Notes: generated by a model not told the origin, from the sequence alone. DNA of 15,667 nucleotides from Trichomonas tenax (GCA_023091735.1 JALKBU010001156.1:1-15667), one strand, 5' to 3'. Numbered from the stretch's first letter, positions 1 through 8,267 are shown. Made by a program: numbers and translations.

Positions 1-1
1 C

Positions 2-256
2 AAATTCAATAACTTTCATGTGTATAATCGCCCTCAAATCAATTAATGAATTAGTTGCATTTTTAATTTTAAGCGTATAAGAGGCATTTGAATCAATAAT
101 ACACATAAAAATATCACATGCTGCATATGATATTTTTATGCTGGAAATCGTATATTTTTGGACGATTTGAAATGCAATCAATGATTTGATAGATATATAG
201 ACTGTACCACTTATACCACTGGATAGACAACAATCAATATGTACATGAAAGTACTT
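2..256 (-). CDS. Possible edge-truncated reading frame, unrecognised
   Basis: Read on the minus strand, a frame opens just after a TGA (at 257-259) and stays open for about 85 codons until it leaves the window at its left end. That is longer than expected by chance in DNA this AT-rich. The translation is rich in Ser, Ile, Ala and Cys (it includes IDCCLSSGISGTVYISI and TLKIKNATNSLIDLR), which would fit part of an extracellular beta-rich repeat protein, but I recognise no family. There is no ATG near its beginning, so it could be an internal piece of a decayed gene or a chance frame. A strong hairpin (104-140) lies inside it, which weakens the coding reading. It would be divergent from the ATPase-like gene at 455. 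Confidence 0.25.
104..140. repeat. Strong stem-loop (13-bp perfect arms)
   Basis: CATAAAAATATCA (104-116) and TGATATTTTTATG (128-140) are perfect reverse complements. Inside them ATGC (118-121) and GCAT (123-126) overlap so that three more pairs can close a CTG loop after one mismatch. The inner ten bases of each arm, AAAAATATCA and TGATATTTTT, are the same arms as in the palindrome at 8439-8462. Function is unknown. Confidence 0.6.
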
Positions 257-404
257 TCAAATCGAAAAAATATTGATCAGATAAAAAGTTATGAAGGTCG
301 CGGGACTACACCGTAGAAGGAAAAATTTTCCCAAAATTTTCTCAACCATAAAAAATTTTAAATGCCTTATTCACAAAATTTTGAAAATAATTATTTTGTT
401 TTAT

Positions 405-410
405 TCATTA
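405..410 (+). promoter_or_regulatory. Candidate initiator (Inr) TCATTA for the ATPase-like gene
   Basis: TCATTA fits the trichomonad initiator consensus TCA(+1)YWW and would start transcription at 407, 48 bases before the ATG at 455. Trichomonad 5' leaders are usually shorter. An upstream ATG at 412 begins an 8-codon frame that stops at 436-438. So either this is not the real initiator or the transcript carries a small upstream ORF. Confidence 0.35.
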
Positions 411-454
411 TATGATTCTAAACAAGAATCCGAATTAACCTTAAATACTATAAA

Positions 455-3400
455 ATGTCTACTTTATGTTTTATCTCGCACACAGACAAAAATATTGAGA
501 AACCGAGTGGAGAAAAGAACAATCCGTGTACCAGTTCTTCATCCATTATCCAGTATATACCTAATTGCTGCAGAATTTGCTTCGGTCGAATTCCTTTTTG
601 GTTCTACGCTGTTATATTAGTTGTTAATCGCTATTTTCCTGCAAGAATCAGTAATTGGATCATTTTCATACCTATAATTCTTACGATTTCCACATCAATT
701 TTGTTAGATTTTATTCGTTATTCGAGAACTAACTTCTGGATTTCAAAAATTAACGATAGGGAGTCACTCATTCTACGAAATAATCAATGGGTAAAGTTAA
801 AATGGTCAGAAATCCAAGTTGGAGATATAGTCAAATTATTAAACGGAGATTTTGCACCTGCAGACATTGTGCTCTTCGCCACAGACAATAAGCAGCAGAC
901 TTCGATCGAAACGCACATTATTGACGGTTCATCACAATGGCAGCCAAGATCTCCGGTTGAATTCGTGGATTTGCCGTTTGAAGAGAACTTAGGCGAGAAA
1001 ACATTTACCATAACAGACATGAATCGTAGTCCTGTGTTTGATTCGTCTGGAATGCAACCGAAATTTAATACAAAATATAATTTTACTGGTTTTCTTAATT
1101 TTGATAACCAAAGCTATGAGCTCACGAACAAAAACTTGATTGAACGCTATTCCATCATTCATCAACAAGAATATGTTATTGGTGGTGTTGTCTTTTCAGG
1201 AGAGGATTGTTACACTGTTAGAAACAAGAGACCTCCTGTAAGGATAACATCTGTTGAAAAGTTCCTTCGAACACAGTCTCTGCTCCAAATTTTCTTATTG
1301 ATTTTTCTCTCATTCCTCGGAACTCTTTATACATATAATACTTATTACATGAACGAAATTGATGCATTATTGTTCATTAGGAATACATTCTTGAACTATG
1401 TAGTCATGTTGCTGCCTATTGTACCGCTTGAATTGTTCTCATTCGTTGATTTAGTTTTACTTTTCAATGGAAAAATTTTCCAGAAACAATACGAGAAAAC
1501 TTTTGTAAATTCTGTCGAAGTTTTGTCCGAAATAGGCAATGTAGACACTCTACTAATATCAAGGTCAATGTTGTTAGAGCGAAGACCCACTTTAAAGAGA
1601 GTTTTCCTCAATAATCAGATGTTTGGAGGCGATATTACATCTCGGCAATTATCGCACTTCATTGATAGCGAAATTTTCTTTGAACAAAATATGACAAGAA
1701 ACTTTGATGATCCTGCACTAACAGCTAATGAAGAAACTCATATTTTCTTCGAGCATATATCATTGTGTCATTCAGCTAGCGTTATTACAGATAAAAAGAA
1801 AATCAACTACATCAGTAGATTCCACGATGATGAAGAACTCCTCAAATTAGCTGCCAAAAACGGTGTTATGCTTGTCAAAAGAAACCCAACAGAAAGTGTT
1901 CTTCTTATAGATAATAAAGTTCACATGTATAAGATATGTCGACTGATTCATTCTTGCACGAAGCATCCAAGAATTACAATTGTCGTTGATGATGGAAATG
2001 AAGATCTTTTGGTTCTTTCAAGAGGCATTTACAAGATTATGATGCCTATTGTTGATAAGCTGGATAAGTACGGCTCATTCTATGAGCAGTTCCATAATGA
2101 AGGATTCCATGTTGAAGTTTGTGCGTATAAAAGAATGTCAAGAAAATCATATGATCATTTTGTTCAAAAAGTTACAGAACTTGGTGCACTTGAAACTGAA
2201 TTTGAGTATCCAATGGTTGAAGACATGCTGGAGAAGAATATGACATTCCTTGCAATGCTTGGTTTTGAGGATAGAGCAAGACGTGGAAGTCTTTTATTCT
2301 TGAGCCGAGCAAAGCAAATGTTTGGACAGATTTGCTTCGCAACCTTATCAAAAGGAATGTCTTTGTTCATTACATGTATATCACTCGGTGTTACTGATTC
2401 CAATGATCCAGTTATTGGGCAAATCAAAGGCAACAGCCAAGAAGATGTTGACATTTCTTTAACTTATCTTTTGGAGAATAGAACTTATAACTGCATTATC
2501 ATTACAGGTCATTCATTGCAATATATTCCAACGAGTGAATATGCTCCTCAAGTCAACAAACTTCTCAAGAGCACTCATGTGTTAATCATGCAAAGATCAA
2601 ACTATCTTCAGACAGCTGCATTCGTTGAATATCAAAAGAAAATACAAGGAAAGAAAGTTATGGCAATCGGTCATTCTATTTATGATTTCTCTTACATGAC
2701 ATCAGCTTCTCTTTCAATTGCAATGCCTGTTAATGAACTCAAACCTAACAATGTTAGTTCAGATTTAATTGTTACAAGCTATGAGCAACTTTCTTCATTA
2801 GTTTTCGTTGGCGCACATCTGATAAGCGAAAGAATTTACGCCTTGATTAAGTTTTCTTTTCCGAAAGATATCGTTTTAGCAATGCTTCAATTTGCTTTCA
2901 CTTTCCGTACATCCATCCATAACAATTATCTTTATGAGCCATATTTGTATCCAATTATGATTTTGTTCTCTTTGATTGCTCTTTTCCCTCATTGTTTATC
3001 AAAAGAAACAAAGTCAGCTGAAGAAAGAATTATGAATGTTTCAAAGCCAAATCCTATAGATAATGATTTCATTACAACATTAGCTTTGTGCTTTTTGTTC
3101 TCTGCAGTTGCTTTTGTTGTAATTGAATCCGCAATTTTTGTTATTTCAAAATGTTCATTGAATCCAGTTCAAGCAGTTGAATTGCCTTTTATTGGATTAT
3201 CGATAACTTTCATCATCTATTATTCTTTTGTTATATTCGATTTCGAAAAAATTACTATTCTCAATATGTTTGGTGTTGCAGGAAGTGTGATATTGTATTT
3301 CGTTTTCATGGTTATCTACTGCAACTCACCAACGAACATTGGTCCATTCGATAACATGATCAAATCAATCGAAGAAATTTACTTGATATTAGGATGGACT

Positions 3401-3532
3401 GTATTGAGTGTAATTATTGCATTTGCTTTCAGCTTCTTCACCCAACCAAGGAGATCAGATAGATTACAACCTGTTATGAAAGGCCTAAGAAGAATTTCAG
3501 AGAACGACTCAATACTTTTAAGTGATAATTAA
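455..3532 (+). CDS. P4-ATPase (flippase)-like pseudoenzyme, catalytic motifs lost
   Basis: The 1025-residue protein has the length and layout of a P4-ATPase, the family that flips phospholipids to the cytosolic leaflet. About ten membrane segments are visible: two near 45-87, two near 275-337 and six between 796 and 996. The actuator domain has QVGDIV (121-126) and PAD (135-137). The N-domain region has SLCHS (436-440) and KLAAKNG (464-470), aligning with P4 CHTV and VxAAKN signatures. Catalytic motifs are altered. DGET reads DGSS (157-160). The DKTGT block reads ISRSMLLE (368-375), with Arg370 where the phosphorylated Asp should be. TGDK reads ATLSK (629-633). GDGAND reads GHSIYD (739-744). 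KGAD reads SRGIYK (522-527). No stop or frameshift interrupts the frame, so it looks like a maintained pseudoenzyme rather than a pseudogene. An in-frame TAA at 419-421 makes the ATG at 455 the first possible start. Substrate and location are unknown; the fold predicts a membrane protein. Confidence 0.85.
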   Translation: MSTLCFISHTDKNIEKPSGEKNNPCTSSSSIIQYIPNCCRICFGRIPFWFYAVILVVNRYFPARISNWIIFIPIILTISTSILLDFIRYSRTNFWISKINDRESLILRNNQWVKLKWSEIQVGDIVKLLNGDFAPADIVLFATDNKQQTSIETHIIDGSSQWQPRSPVEFVDLPFEENLGEKTFTITDMNRSPVFDSSGMQPKFNTKYNFTGFLNFDNQSYELTNKNLIERYSIIHQQEYVIGGVVFSGEDCYTVRNKRPPVRITSVEKFLRTQSLLQIFLLIFLSFLGTLYTYNTYYMNEIDALLFIRNTFLNYVVMLLPIVPLELFSFVDLVLLFNGKIFQKQYEKTFVNSVEVLSEIGNVDTLLISRSMLLERRPTLKRVFLNNQMFGGDITSRQLSHFIDSEIFFEQNMTRNFDDPALTANEETHIFFEHISLCHSASVITDKKKINYISRFHDDEELLKLAAKNGVMLVKRNPTESVLLIDNKVHMYKICRLIHSCTKHPRITIVVDDGNEDLLVLSRGIYKIMMPIVDKLDKYGSFYEQFHNEGFHVEVCAYKRMSRKSYDHFVQKVTELGALETEFEYPMVEDMLEKNMTFLAMLGFEDRARRGSLLFLSRAKQMFGQICFATLSKGMSLFITCISLGVTDSNDPVIGQIKGNSQEDVDISLTYLLENRTYNCIIITGHSLQYIPTSEYAPQVNKLLKSTHVLIMQRSNYLQTAAFVEYQKKIQGKKVMAIGHSIYDFSYMTSASLSIAMPVNELKPNNVSSDLIVTSYEQLSSLVFVGAHLISERIYALIKFSFPKDIVLAMLQFAFTFRTSIHNNYLYEPYLYPIMILFSLIALFPHCLSKETKSAEERIMNVSKPNPIDNDFITTLALCFLFSAVAFVVIESAIFVISKCSLNPVQAVELPFIGLSITFIIYYSFVIFDFEKITILNMFGVAGSVILYFVFMVIYCNSPTNIGPFDNMIKSIEEIYLILGWTVLSVIIAFAFSFFTQPRRSDRLQPVMKGLRRISENDSILLSDN

Positions 3533-3657
3533 TTTATCTTTATATATGTTGTGTGTTATGTTATAAATATTAATGTGTTTTCATGCGATTCATTCTTATT
3601 TTTAATAGTCATATCCAAGCAAAAGAACTTTTTAATTCTAATAATCTTCGATTTTGC
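3533..3657. other. 3' flank of the ATPase-like gene
   Basis: AT-rich sequence follows the TAA of the ATPase-like gene. Read on the minus strand, the frame of the GT64 remnant stays open beyond its TAG (3658-3660) for about 20 more codons (for example KIIRIKKFF), so the remnant could reach into this stretch. I see no gene here. Confidence 0.4.
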
Positions 3658-4290
3658 CTATTTCAGCCCTGAATGGAAATAGTTTTGAATGGAATTTAGA
3701 ATGGTACTTTTAATGACGTAATTCATCAGAAGGTCTTCTCCGTTGCTTAATTTATCAACAAAATCTCGAAATGGCTTGAATAAAGGTTCAAATTTATTTT
3801 GATAATATGAAAAATGCGTAAAAGCAAATCCTGGAAGAACAAAATTATAAGGGCAATGAAATCCACCTGTGTAATTGGTAGATTTATAGCTTCTAGCAAA
3901 TGGCCCAAATATCTGTTGGTAATGTTTATGATTGTAATGTTTATTTGATTCAATAATGAAATCATCATCTAATGAAACAACGTATTATGTTTCTATTGTG
4001 TTTGGGATTTAAAAAGCGAGAAGTGAATGTTCTATTTATTGTATCAATAATCTCCAAAGGAATCTTTCTTCTGCATTTGATATCCAAATTATGTTCAAAT
4101 ATTGGAGAATAGCTTCTATCGAAATCATTCCAATAGATATACACTTTATTGAGGTATGGACTACGATTGCATAATAATTTGGTAAGAATAAAGGCCGTGA
4201 CTCTCTTAGCCTTATTTAAAAAATCCTTCTCGGGCTAATAAAATGTTTTTTATCATTGAATTGGATTATATTAATATTTTAGCACAATGA
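3658..4290 (-). pseudogene. Frameshifted GT64 (exostosin-type) glycosyltransferase remnant
   Basis: Three minus-strand frames join into one protein resembling the GT64 domain of exostosins, which transfers N-acetylhexosamines from UDP-sugars in the secretory pathway. The first piece (about 4290-4233) ends HFISP. The second (about 4232-3988) reads EKDFLNKAKRVTAF, then SPYLNKVYIYWNDF, matching the GT64 PYLNKVxVxWN strand, and later SRFLNPK. The third (3987-3658) contains VVSLDDDF at 3981-3958, the family's metal-binding DDD motif. It continues with NYTGGFHCPYNFVLPGFAF and GEDLLMNYVI, matching the exostosin VLTGAAF and CEDIAMNF blocks. It ends at TAG (3658-3660). Frameshifts fall near 4233 and near 3985-3992. 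The start is not clear: hydrophobic SSILLLTISLC lies upstream at about 4314-4282, followed by a stop. The remnant is about 210 residues, near the size of a minimal GT64 domain. The family call is firm and the outer ends are uncertain. Confidence 0.75.
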
Positions 4291-5666
4291 TATAGTCAAC
4301 AGTAATATAGAGCTAAATATTATTATACATTTAGTTAGGCGTGGATCTCATTTTTGTTGAAAATCTATTCAAGACTTGTCTAAAATTGATACACAAAGTC
4401 GGTGAAACTCGTTTTTTAACTCACTGAATTAACTTCTTGCGAAGTTATTGAACTCCAATGTGCAAAATCATGTTGTGTATGATATATTAAAGAATTAGCT
4501 AACAAAGTCTATATTTCATTAAAATATTAGATATATCTTGCATCAAAAACATTGATTTGTCATAATGTGCTTTACTCATTATAATATATTCCAATTATAT
4601 AGCATTTTTATAACGTAAAATTGGTTGTTGTCGATGATAAATAGGTAAATCTAATCACAAATATGCTTTTTTAGCTTTTTTTGGAAAAAAGTATTCCAAG
4701 TGTTCATGCATAAGCTCTGTGTGTTATTCTCCAAAAATAATGATAACTCTTTTTTGAAAAGTTTATTAAATTGAGAAGAATCTATTCAATTTACACAAAA
4801 ATCGAACTTTGAAGTGAACATGCATTTTATATCATGTAATATATGTTATAATATTTCATTTAAAAAATTGTCAGTTGCTATTTTTATAACTTTGAAATAT
4901 TGGAAAGCCACTAGCACAAAGATTAAGATACTTGATTACCATGGCTTGGCTAACATAACTTCAGGAGATACATTTTGAATTTCAAAACTGCAGTCAATAA
5001 AATGGTATTTGGTCCTAATGTTTCTTGATTTTCGAGTATGTGTTTACTGTATTCGTTATCAATATCCATTTTAATATTAGATTTGAAAAGATAATTTATT
5101 CAACATAAACAATTTTTTGTAAAGTAGTCAATTGAGTGCTATAATTTTTCCGGGACTCAAAATTGACTCAAGAATTCCAAATTACGTTAAAAATACATTG
5201 TATTCAGTTGAGGCATTCCATTTATATATCACAATTTGGCTTTTAAACCAAAATTAATTAATTTCGTTTGAAACTGATGAATTCAATGCAAAAAAAATCA
5301 AATTCACAAAGATCTTGATTATGAAACTATATTTTATGCATACATATATATTATAAATTTTTTTGAAAATGTGCAGCTATGTTGGCTAAGCAATGTGCAA
5401 TTATGTATATGTATTTCTCAAATATTTTTATACTAGCTAAAAAATAAAATTAAATGATAAATCACATATTACTTGATACAGTAATATGCAAATCATATGT
5501 AAAAGCATGAAATTAAATGTAATATCATTTGATTGAATTGAAAAATTTCATTTGATGATTAACTCTTACTCATTTTAATATATTACATCCTACATATAAC
5601 TATTTTGCAATGGAATGATTTTTTTTCAACGAACACATATGTAGTTATGATTAGAAAGAAAAAATA
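4291..5666. other. AT-rich stretch, no convincing gene
   Basis: This 1.4 kb stretch is very AT-rich with frequent stops in every frame I read. Short open stretches exist, for example minus-strand 4790-4661 with KKELSLFLENN and MNTWNTFF in about 45 codons, but none matches a family I know. It may contain further decayed genes. I saw no RNA gene, repeat array or transposon end. Confidence 0.5.
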
Positions 5667-5736
5667 CAATTACATCGAGAATCGAACACTTGACTAATAT
5701 GTCAAAAATATCCTTTTGCCATTAGACTAATTTGAC
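5667..5736 (-). tRNA. Decayed tRNA-Gln(UUG)-like sequence or tRNA-derived element
   Basis: The minus strand shows the two internal Pol III promoter elements of a tRNA in order and at tRNA spacing. A box-A-like TAGTCTAATGG (about 5729-5719) fits TRGYNNARNGG. A box-B GTTCGATTC (about 5687-5679) fits the core GTTCRANTC. Between them GATAT and ATATT can pair around a 7-base loop TTTTGAC, giving anticodon TTG (glutamine). The acceptor and T stems pair badly (GTCAAAT against TGTAATT; AAGTG against CTCGA) and the D stem is weak, so this is unlikely to be a working tRNA. It could be a tRNA pseudogene or the head of a tRNA-derived short retroelement; no A-rich tail or target duplication was found. Confidence 0.5.
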
Positions 5737-5754
5737 ATGTAAATTGTCAAATTA
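5728..5754. repeat. Perfect 10-bp inverted repeat at the tRNA-like element
   Basis: TAATTTGACA (5728-5737) and TGTCAAATTA (5745-5754) are perfect reverse complements around the 7-base loop TGTAAAT. The left arm overlaps the 5' end of the tRNA-like sequence. The core GACATGTAAAT resembles the reverse complement of the motif repeated at 10339-10475. Confidence 0.6.
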
Positions 5755-5759
5755 CAAAT

Positions 5760-5985
5760 TTTTATTTAATCAAATTCCAAAATTATGTTCTCTATATCTT
5801 AAGTTAGTAGAGCTTAGATATTTTAGTATGAGCATCTACACTATCCCCTGTGTCTACCATTAAAGTTACAAGGAAATTGAATCTGGGAAAGGGAGTGTCA
5901 CAGCCTTTGTAAGAATTTTTTCAAAGTTTGAGATCCTGTTGTGGTATGTTGGAATAATGATACTGTATTTATACTCATTTAAATG
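5760..5985 (-). pseudogene. Possible GT2-type glycosyltransferase N-terminal remnant
   Basis: On the minus strand a frame from 5985 to about 5869 reads EYKYSIIIPTYHNRISNFEK, which resembles the first beta strand and helix of GT2 (GT-A fold) glycosyltransferases (SIIIPTYNR...LEK.L). It continues with TKAVTLPFPDS and hits a stop. The next frame (about 5880-5821) gives FLVTLMVDTGDSVDAHTK, which can be aligned with the GT2 VDDGSTD block, and 5800-5764 gives LRYREHNFG, where the family often has an HN(F/L)G-like segment. At least two frame changes are needed, so this is a relic if real. It lies directly beside the tRNA-like sequence. A GT64 N-terminus is an alternative, since that fold begins similarly. 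Confidence 0.45.
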
Positions 5986-6334
5986 TTGTCATTAAGAATT
6001 TTGGTGAAGCTTGTCCATTGAGAAGAGGGGAAGATGTGTAGCAAATATCACGAATATGTAGAAGATACAATCATCTTTAACATCAAGTATTGAGACAGCC
6101 ATAAGTATGTTCTAAATTAGTATATTAATTTAATTTAATATTAGATTCATGAATCTAAACAAATTTTTTCTGCTATCTTAAGTATAAAAATATAAATATC
6201 ACTTGATCATATGTTAAGAATATCACAATATTTTTTTGTTATCTCAATAAATCAAGAAAATTAAAAATGATAAATGTTTAAAATTGACTTTTTGATTTGA
6301 AAATCAATACTATGTAAACAGGAGATACTGTAGA
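5986..6334. other. AT-rich stretch, no gene recognised
   Basis: Frames are short. A minus-strand frame from an ATG at about 6103 gives 32 codons (starting MAVSILDVKDDC and ending at TAA TGA before the GT2-like remnant) and may belong to that remnant, but I do not recognise it. Confidence 0.4.
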
Positions 6335-6561
6335 ATGGATAATATCAGAAAATCAGAATTTGCTTTGAAATTTTTTTATTCAAAATATCAAGAATTACTC
6401 ATTTACTACAATACAATAGATATTTTAAAAATTTAAATCATAAAATGTTTGCAATAATTCTTAATGAATGCGAAACACCAGAGAAAAGAGATGAAATAGA
6501 AATAATCAAATTTTTAATGAAAATTCAAAAAACTGTGATTCAAGACTTTATATTATGTTGA
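6335..6561 (+). pseudogene. Possible decayed coding remnant, unrecognised
   Basis: An ATG at 6335 opens 33 codons rich in charged and aromatic residues (for example KFFYSKYQELLIYYNTIDI) ending at a TAA (6434-6436). A one-base shift then gives about 43 more codons, including KMFAIILNECETPEKRDEIE and IIKFLMKIQKTVIQDFI, to TGA at 6559-6561. The two pieces together look like one helical protein fragment with a single frameshift. The style recalls the N-terminal helical region of trichomonad ankyrin-repeat proteins, but no ankyrin repeat follows and the resemblance is only an impression. Chance is possible in such AT-rich DNA. Confidence 0.3.
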
Positions 6562-7205
6562 TATGATATACTTTATAAATATATTTATTCTCAAGAGTTA
6601 TTTTTAAAATATAAAAGCCTTTTTCCGAAAATATTATGAGAAACATTTGGTTTTTGGTATCTAAGTTGTAATAATCAATGAATAGACTCTCTGTATGATA
6701 CTACTAACAACGGTAATATTATTTGCATACGAATAAGTATATTTTTCATGTTTTTGAGAAAATCATCAGCAGAATTTCGACGTTTTGTAAGAATTGGTTA
6801 ATAATAAATGTGCAGGTATGCGACAAATCGCCCATATATTACAATTCATCGTTAGAATTTAATCAAATATTGTTTTTAAGGATCAGAAATTATTAACGGC
6901 ATGATATCTTTTTTATTTCTCCAATAGTCGACATGTACGAAATATTTGAGCAATCAAGAGGTAAAGTTGGTGATTGTGGTATGGTTTTTTTGGGAAAATG
7001 AAAATCACATTATTGAAGATACATTTCTTGGATAACTAATGGTATAAATGTATAGTAGTATACGAAATAAATCATCTTGCAAATGCTTGGCTTGCAATTT
7101 CCATATGATTTTTGGGTGAACTCGGTATAGCAATCCATTAAAAAATAAATCTGATAATATGACATGTAAATATGCTCTAAGGCAGGGGGAGTGGCGATAC
7201 TGATG

Positions 7206-7251
7206 TTAAATAGGGTAAAACAAAAATAAAAATTATATTTAAATAGGGTAA
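7206..7251. repeat. Short direct repeat TTAAATAGGGTAA
   Basis: The 13-base sequence TTAAATAGGGTAA occurs at 7206-7218 and again at 7239-7251, a period of 33 bases. Only two copies are present and the flanks do not match, so it may be incidental. Confidence 0.4.
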
Positions 7252-7641
7252 TACAACTCTTCAATAAAGAGATTAATCAGACTGAAGCAGTTGGACATAT
7301 CATTTGTCATTATGTTGTAGTGTGATATTTGTCACAGATTTAATGATGATCATCATTTGCAAATAAATTTCTTCTTTTGACAGTAATAAAACGTAATCAT
7401 CCATTAACTATAGAAATCAATAACTATATTGTTGAGCACCATTGTGTTGTTTCAATTACGTCTTTATTCCGATGATTTACGAAAAGCAGATATAGAATGA
7501 ATATTGGATATAAATTACATATAGATTATTTTGCAATTTTTATGTCGAAGATGTAGTTTTAATATGAACGATTAATAATCAGTTTTATGATTATCGATTA
7601 AATTTATTAAGTTATTTTTCAAAATTTTCCTTGGATAAACG

Positions 7642-7647
7642 TCATTA
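7642..7647 (+). promoter_or_regulatory. Candidate initiator (Inr) TCATTA for the 7650 gene
   Basis: TCATTA matches the trichomonad initiator consensus TCA(+1)YWW. Transcription from the A at 7644 would leave a 6-base leader before the ATG at 7650, which is typical of trichomonads and favours that ATG over the in-frame ATG at 7734. Confidence 0.5.
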
Positions 7648-7649
7648 TC

Positions 7650-8267
7650 ATGTATAGAGAAACCAAAAACACAAAAAGGCAAAAATCGTCAAAAGTCTGT
7701 CAAAACCGAAAATTTAAAAAAGTGATAAAAATAATGTTATCTTTATTCCTTCTTTCTGCAAATTGTGGAACAACAGTAACGAATCCTCCGATCGAAATTT
7801 TCATCAACGTGAACACCATCTCGAAACCATTCAGTTTGAAGTGTTCTTACAACGATTTAGCGAAAAAATTGAGACTGATTCCTGCTTTAACTGAAGATCA
7901 GATCACACGTTTCACAAAGAAAATGAAATTCGCAGCATCTACATCAATATTAGCGTATAATTTCAAGATGGATATTAATTATTTCGATCCAAAGACAAGA
8001 ATCGCTTCAAAAACCATTTACAAAGTTGCAGCCACAAAGAATGCTGATGGTTCAATAAACTTAAAGTATATGAACGTTTTCTGCTCTGCTAAAGTTACAT
8101 CTCAAGTTATTACAGAGACTTCCAGTACATTCTTGTTCTGGGAGTATGACAAACAGAAGTCAATTCAGTGGCGTCCACTTACACCAGCAGAACTCGATTC
8201 TGTTGACGCAAGAATATCTCTTACAATGAAGCCAAACGAATTGTTGCTCCGCGACGCCAAATTCTAA
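7650..8267 (+). CDS. Unrecognised 205-residue protein, possible signal or membrane anchor
   Basis: I do not recognise the family. Residues 1-28 are strongly basic (many Lys and Arg) and are followed by a short hydrophobic stretch VIKIMLSLFLLSANCG (25-40), which could be a signal anchor. If translation began at Met29 (7734) it would look like a short cleavable signal peptide. The rest (45-205) appears globular, with alternating hydrophobic residues suggesting beta strands, four cysteines in all (17, 39, 65, 145) and no catalytic motif I know. The start at 7650 is favoured because a TCATTA initiator lies just upstream and no similar site precedes 7734. The stop codon overlaps TAAA, the trichomonad polyadenylation signal often found at the stop. 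The body of the gene is clearly less AT-rich than the DNA on both sides and no frame disruption is present, so it is very likely a real gene. It converges on the WD40 gene. Confidence 0.75.
   Translation: MYRETKNTKRQKSSKVCQNRKFKKVIKIMLSLFLLSANCGTTVTNPPIEIFINVNTISKPFSLKCSYNDLAKKLRLIPALTEDQITRFTKKMKFAASTSILAYNFKMDINYFDPKTRIASKTIYKVAATKNADGSINLKYMNVFCSAKVTSQVITETSSTFLFWEYDKQKSIQWRPLTPAELDSVDARISLTMKPNELLLRDAKF

Larger units (their letters stand above)
6562..7649. other. AT-rich stretch upstream of the 7650 gene
   Basis: No gene is recognised. A plus-strand frame near 6903-6999 gives a peptide containing SPIVDMYEIFEQSRGKVG and stops; it could be another relic. A minus-strand frame of 84 codons at 7010-7264 has low-complexity aromatic composition and no recognisable domain. 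A 13-base direct repeat lies at 7206-7251. The last few hundred bases should hold the promoter of the gene at 7650. Confidence 0.4.

Noticed and set aside
291..620. 109-codon plus-strand frame overlapping the start of the ATPase-like gene
   Set aside because: It overlaps the start of the ATPase-like gene in another frame. Its product is Lys/Leu-rich with no domain, while the overlapping frame aligns with the P4-ATPase N-terminus.
729..734. ACTAAC as part of a trichomonad intron branch/3' splice motif
   Set aside because: It lies in an uninterrupted coding frame and lacks the rest of the conserved splice motif.
3747..3968. 73-codon minus-strand frame inside the GT64 remnant
   Set aside because: It is an out-of-frame shadow; the GT64 blocks lie in a different frame over the same bases.
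4621..4800. Possible coding relic on the minus strand (ELSLFLENNTQSL)
   Set aside because: About 45 open codons with no recognisable family; not distinguishable from chance in this AT-rich DNA.
7010..7264. 84-codon minus-strand frame in the central gap
   Set aside because: Composition is dominated by Tyr, Phe and Ile as expected from AT-rich DNA; there is no recognisable motif and no initiator near its ATG.
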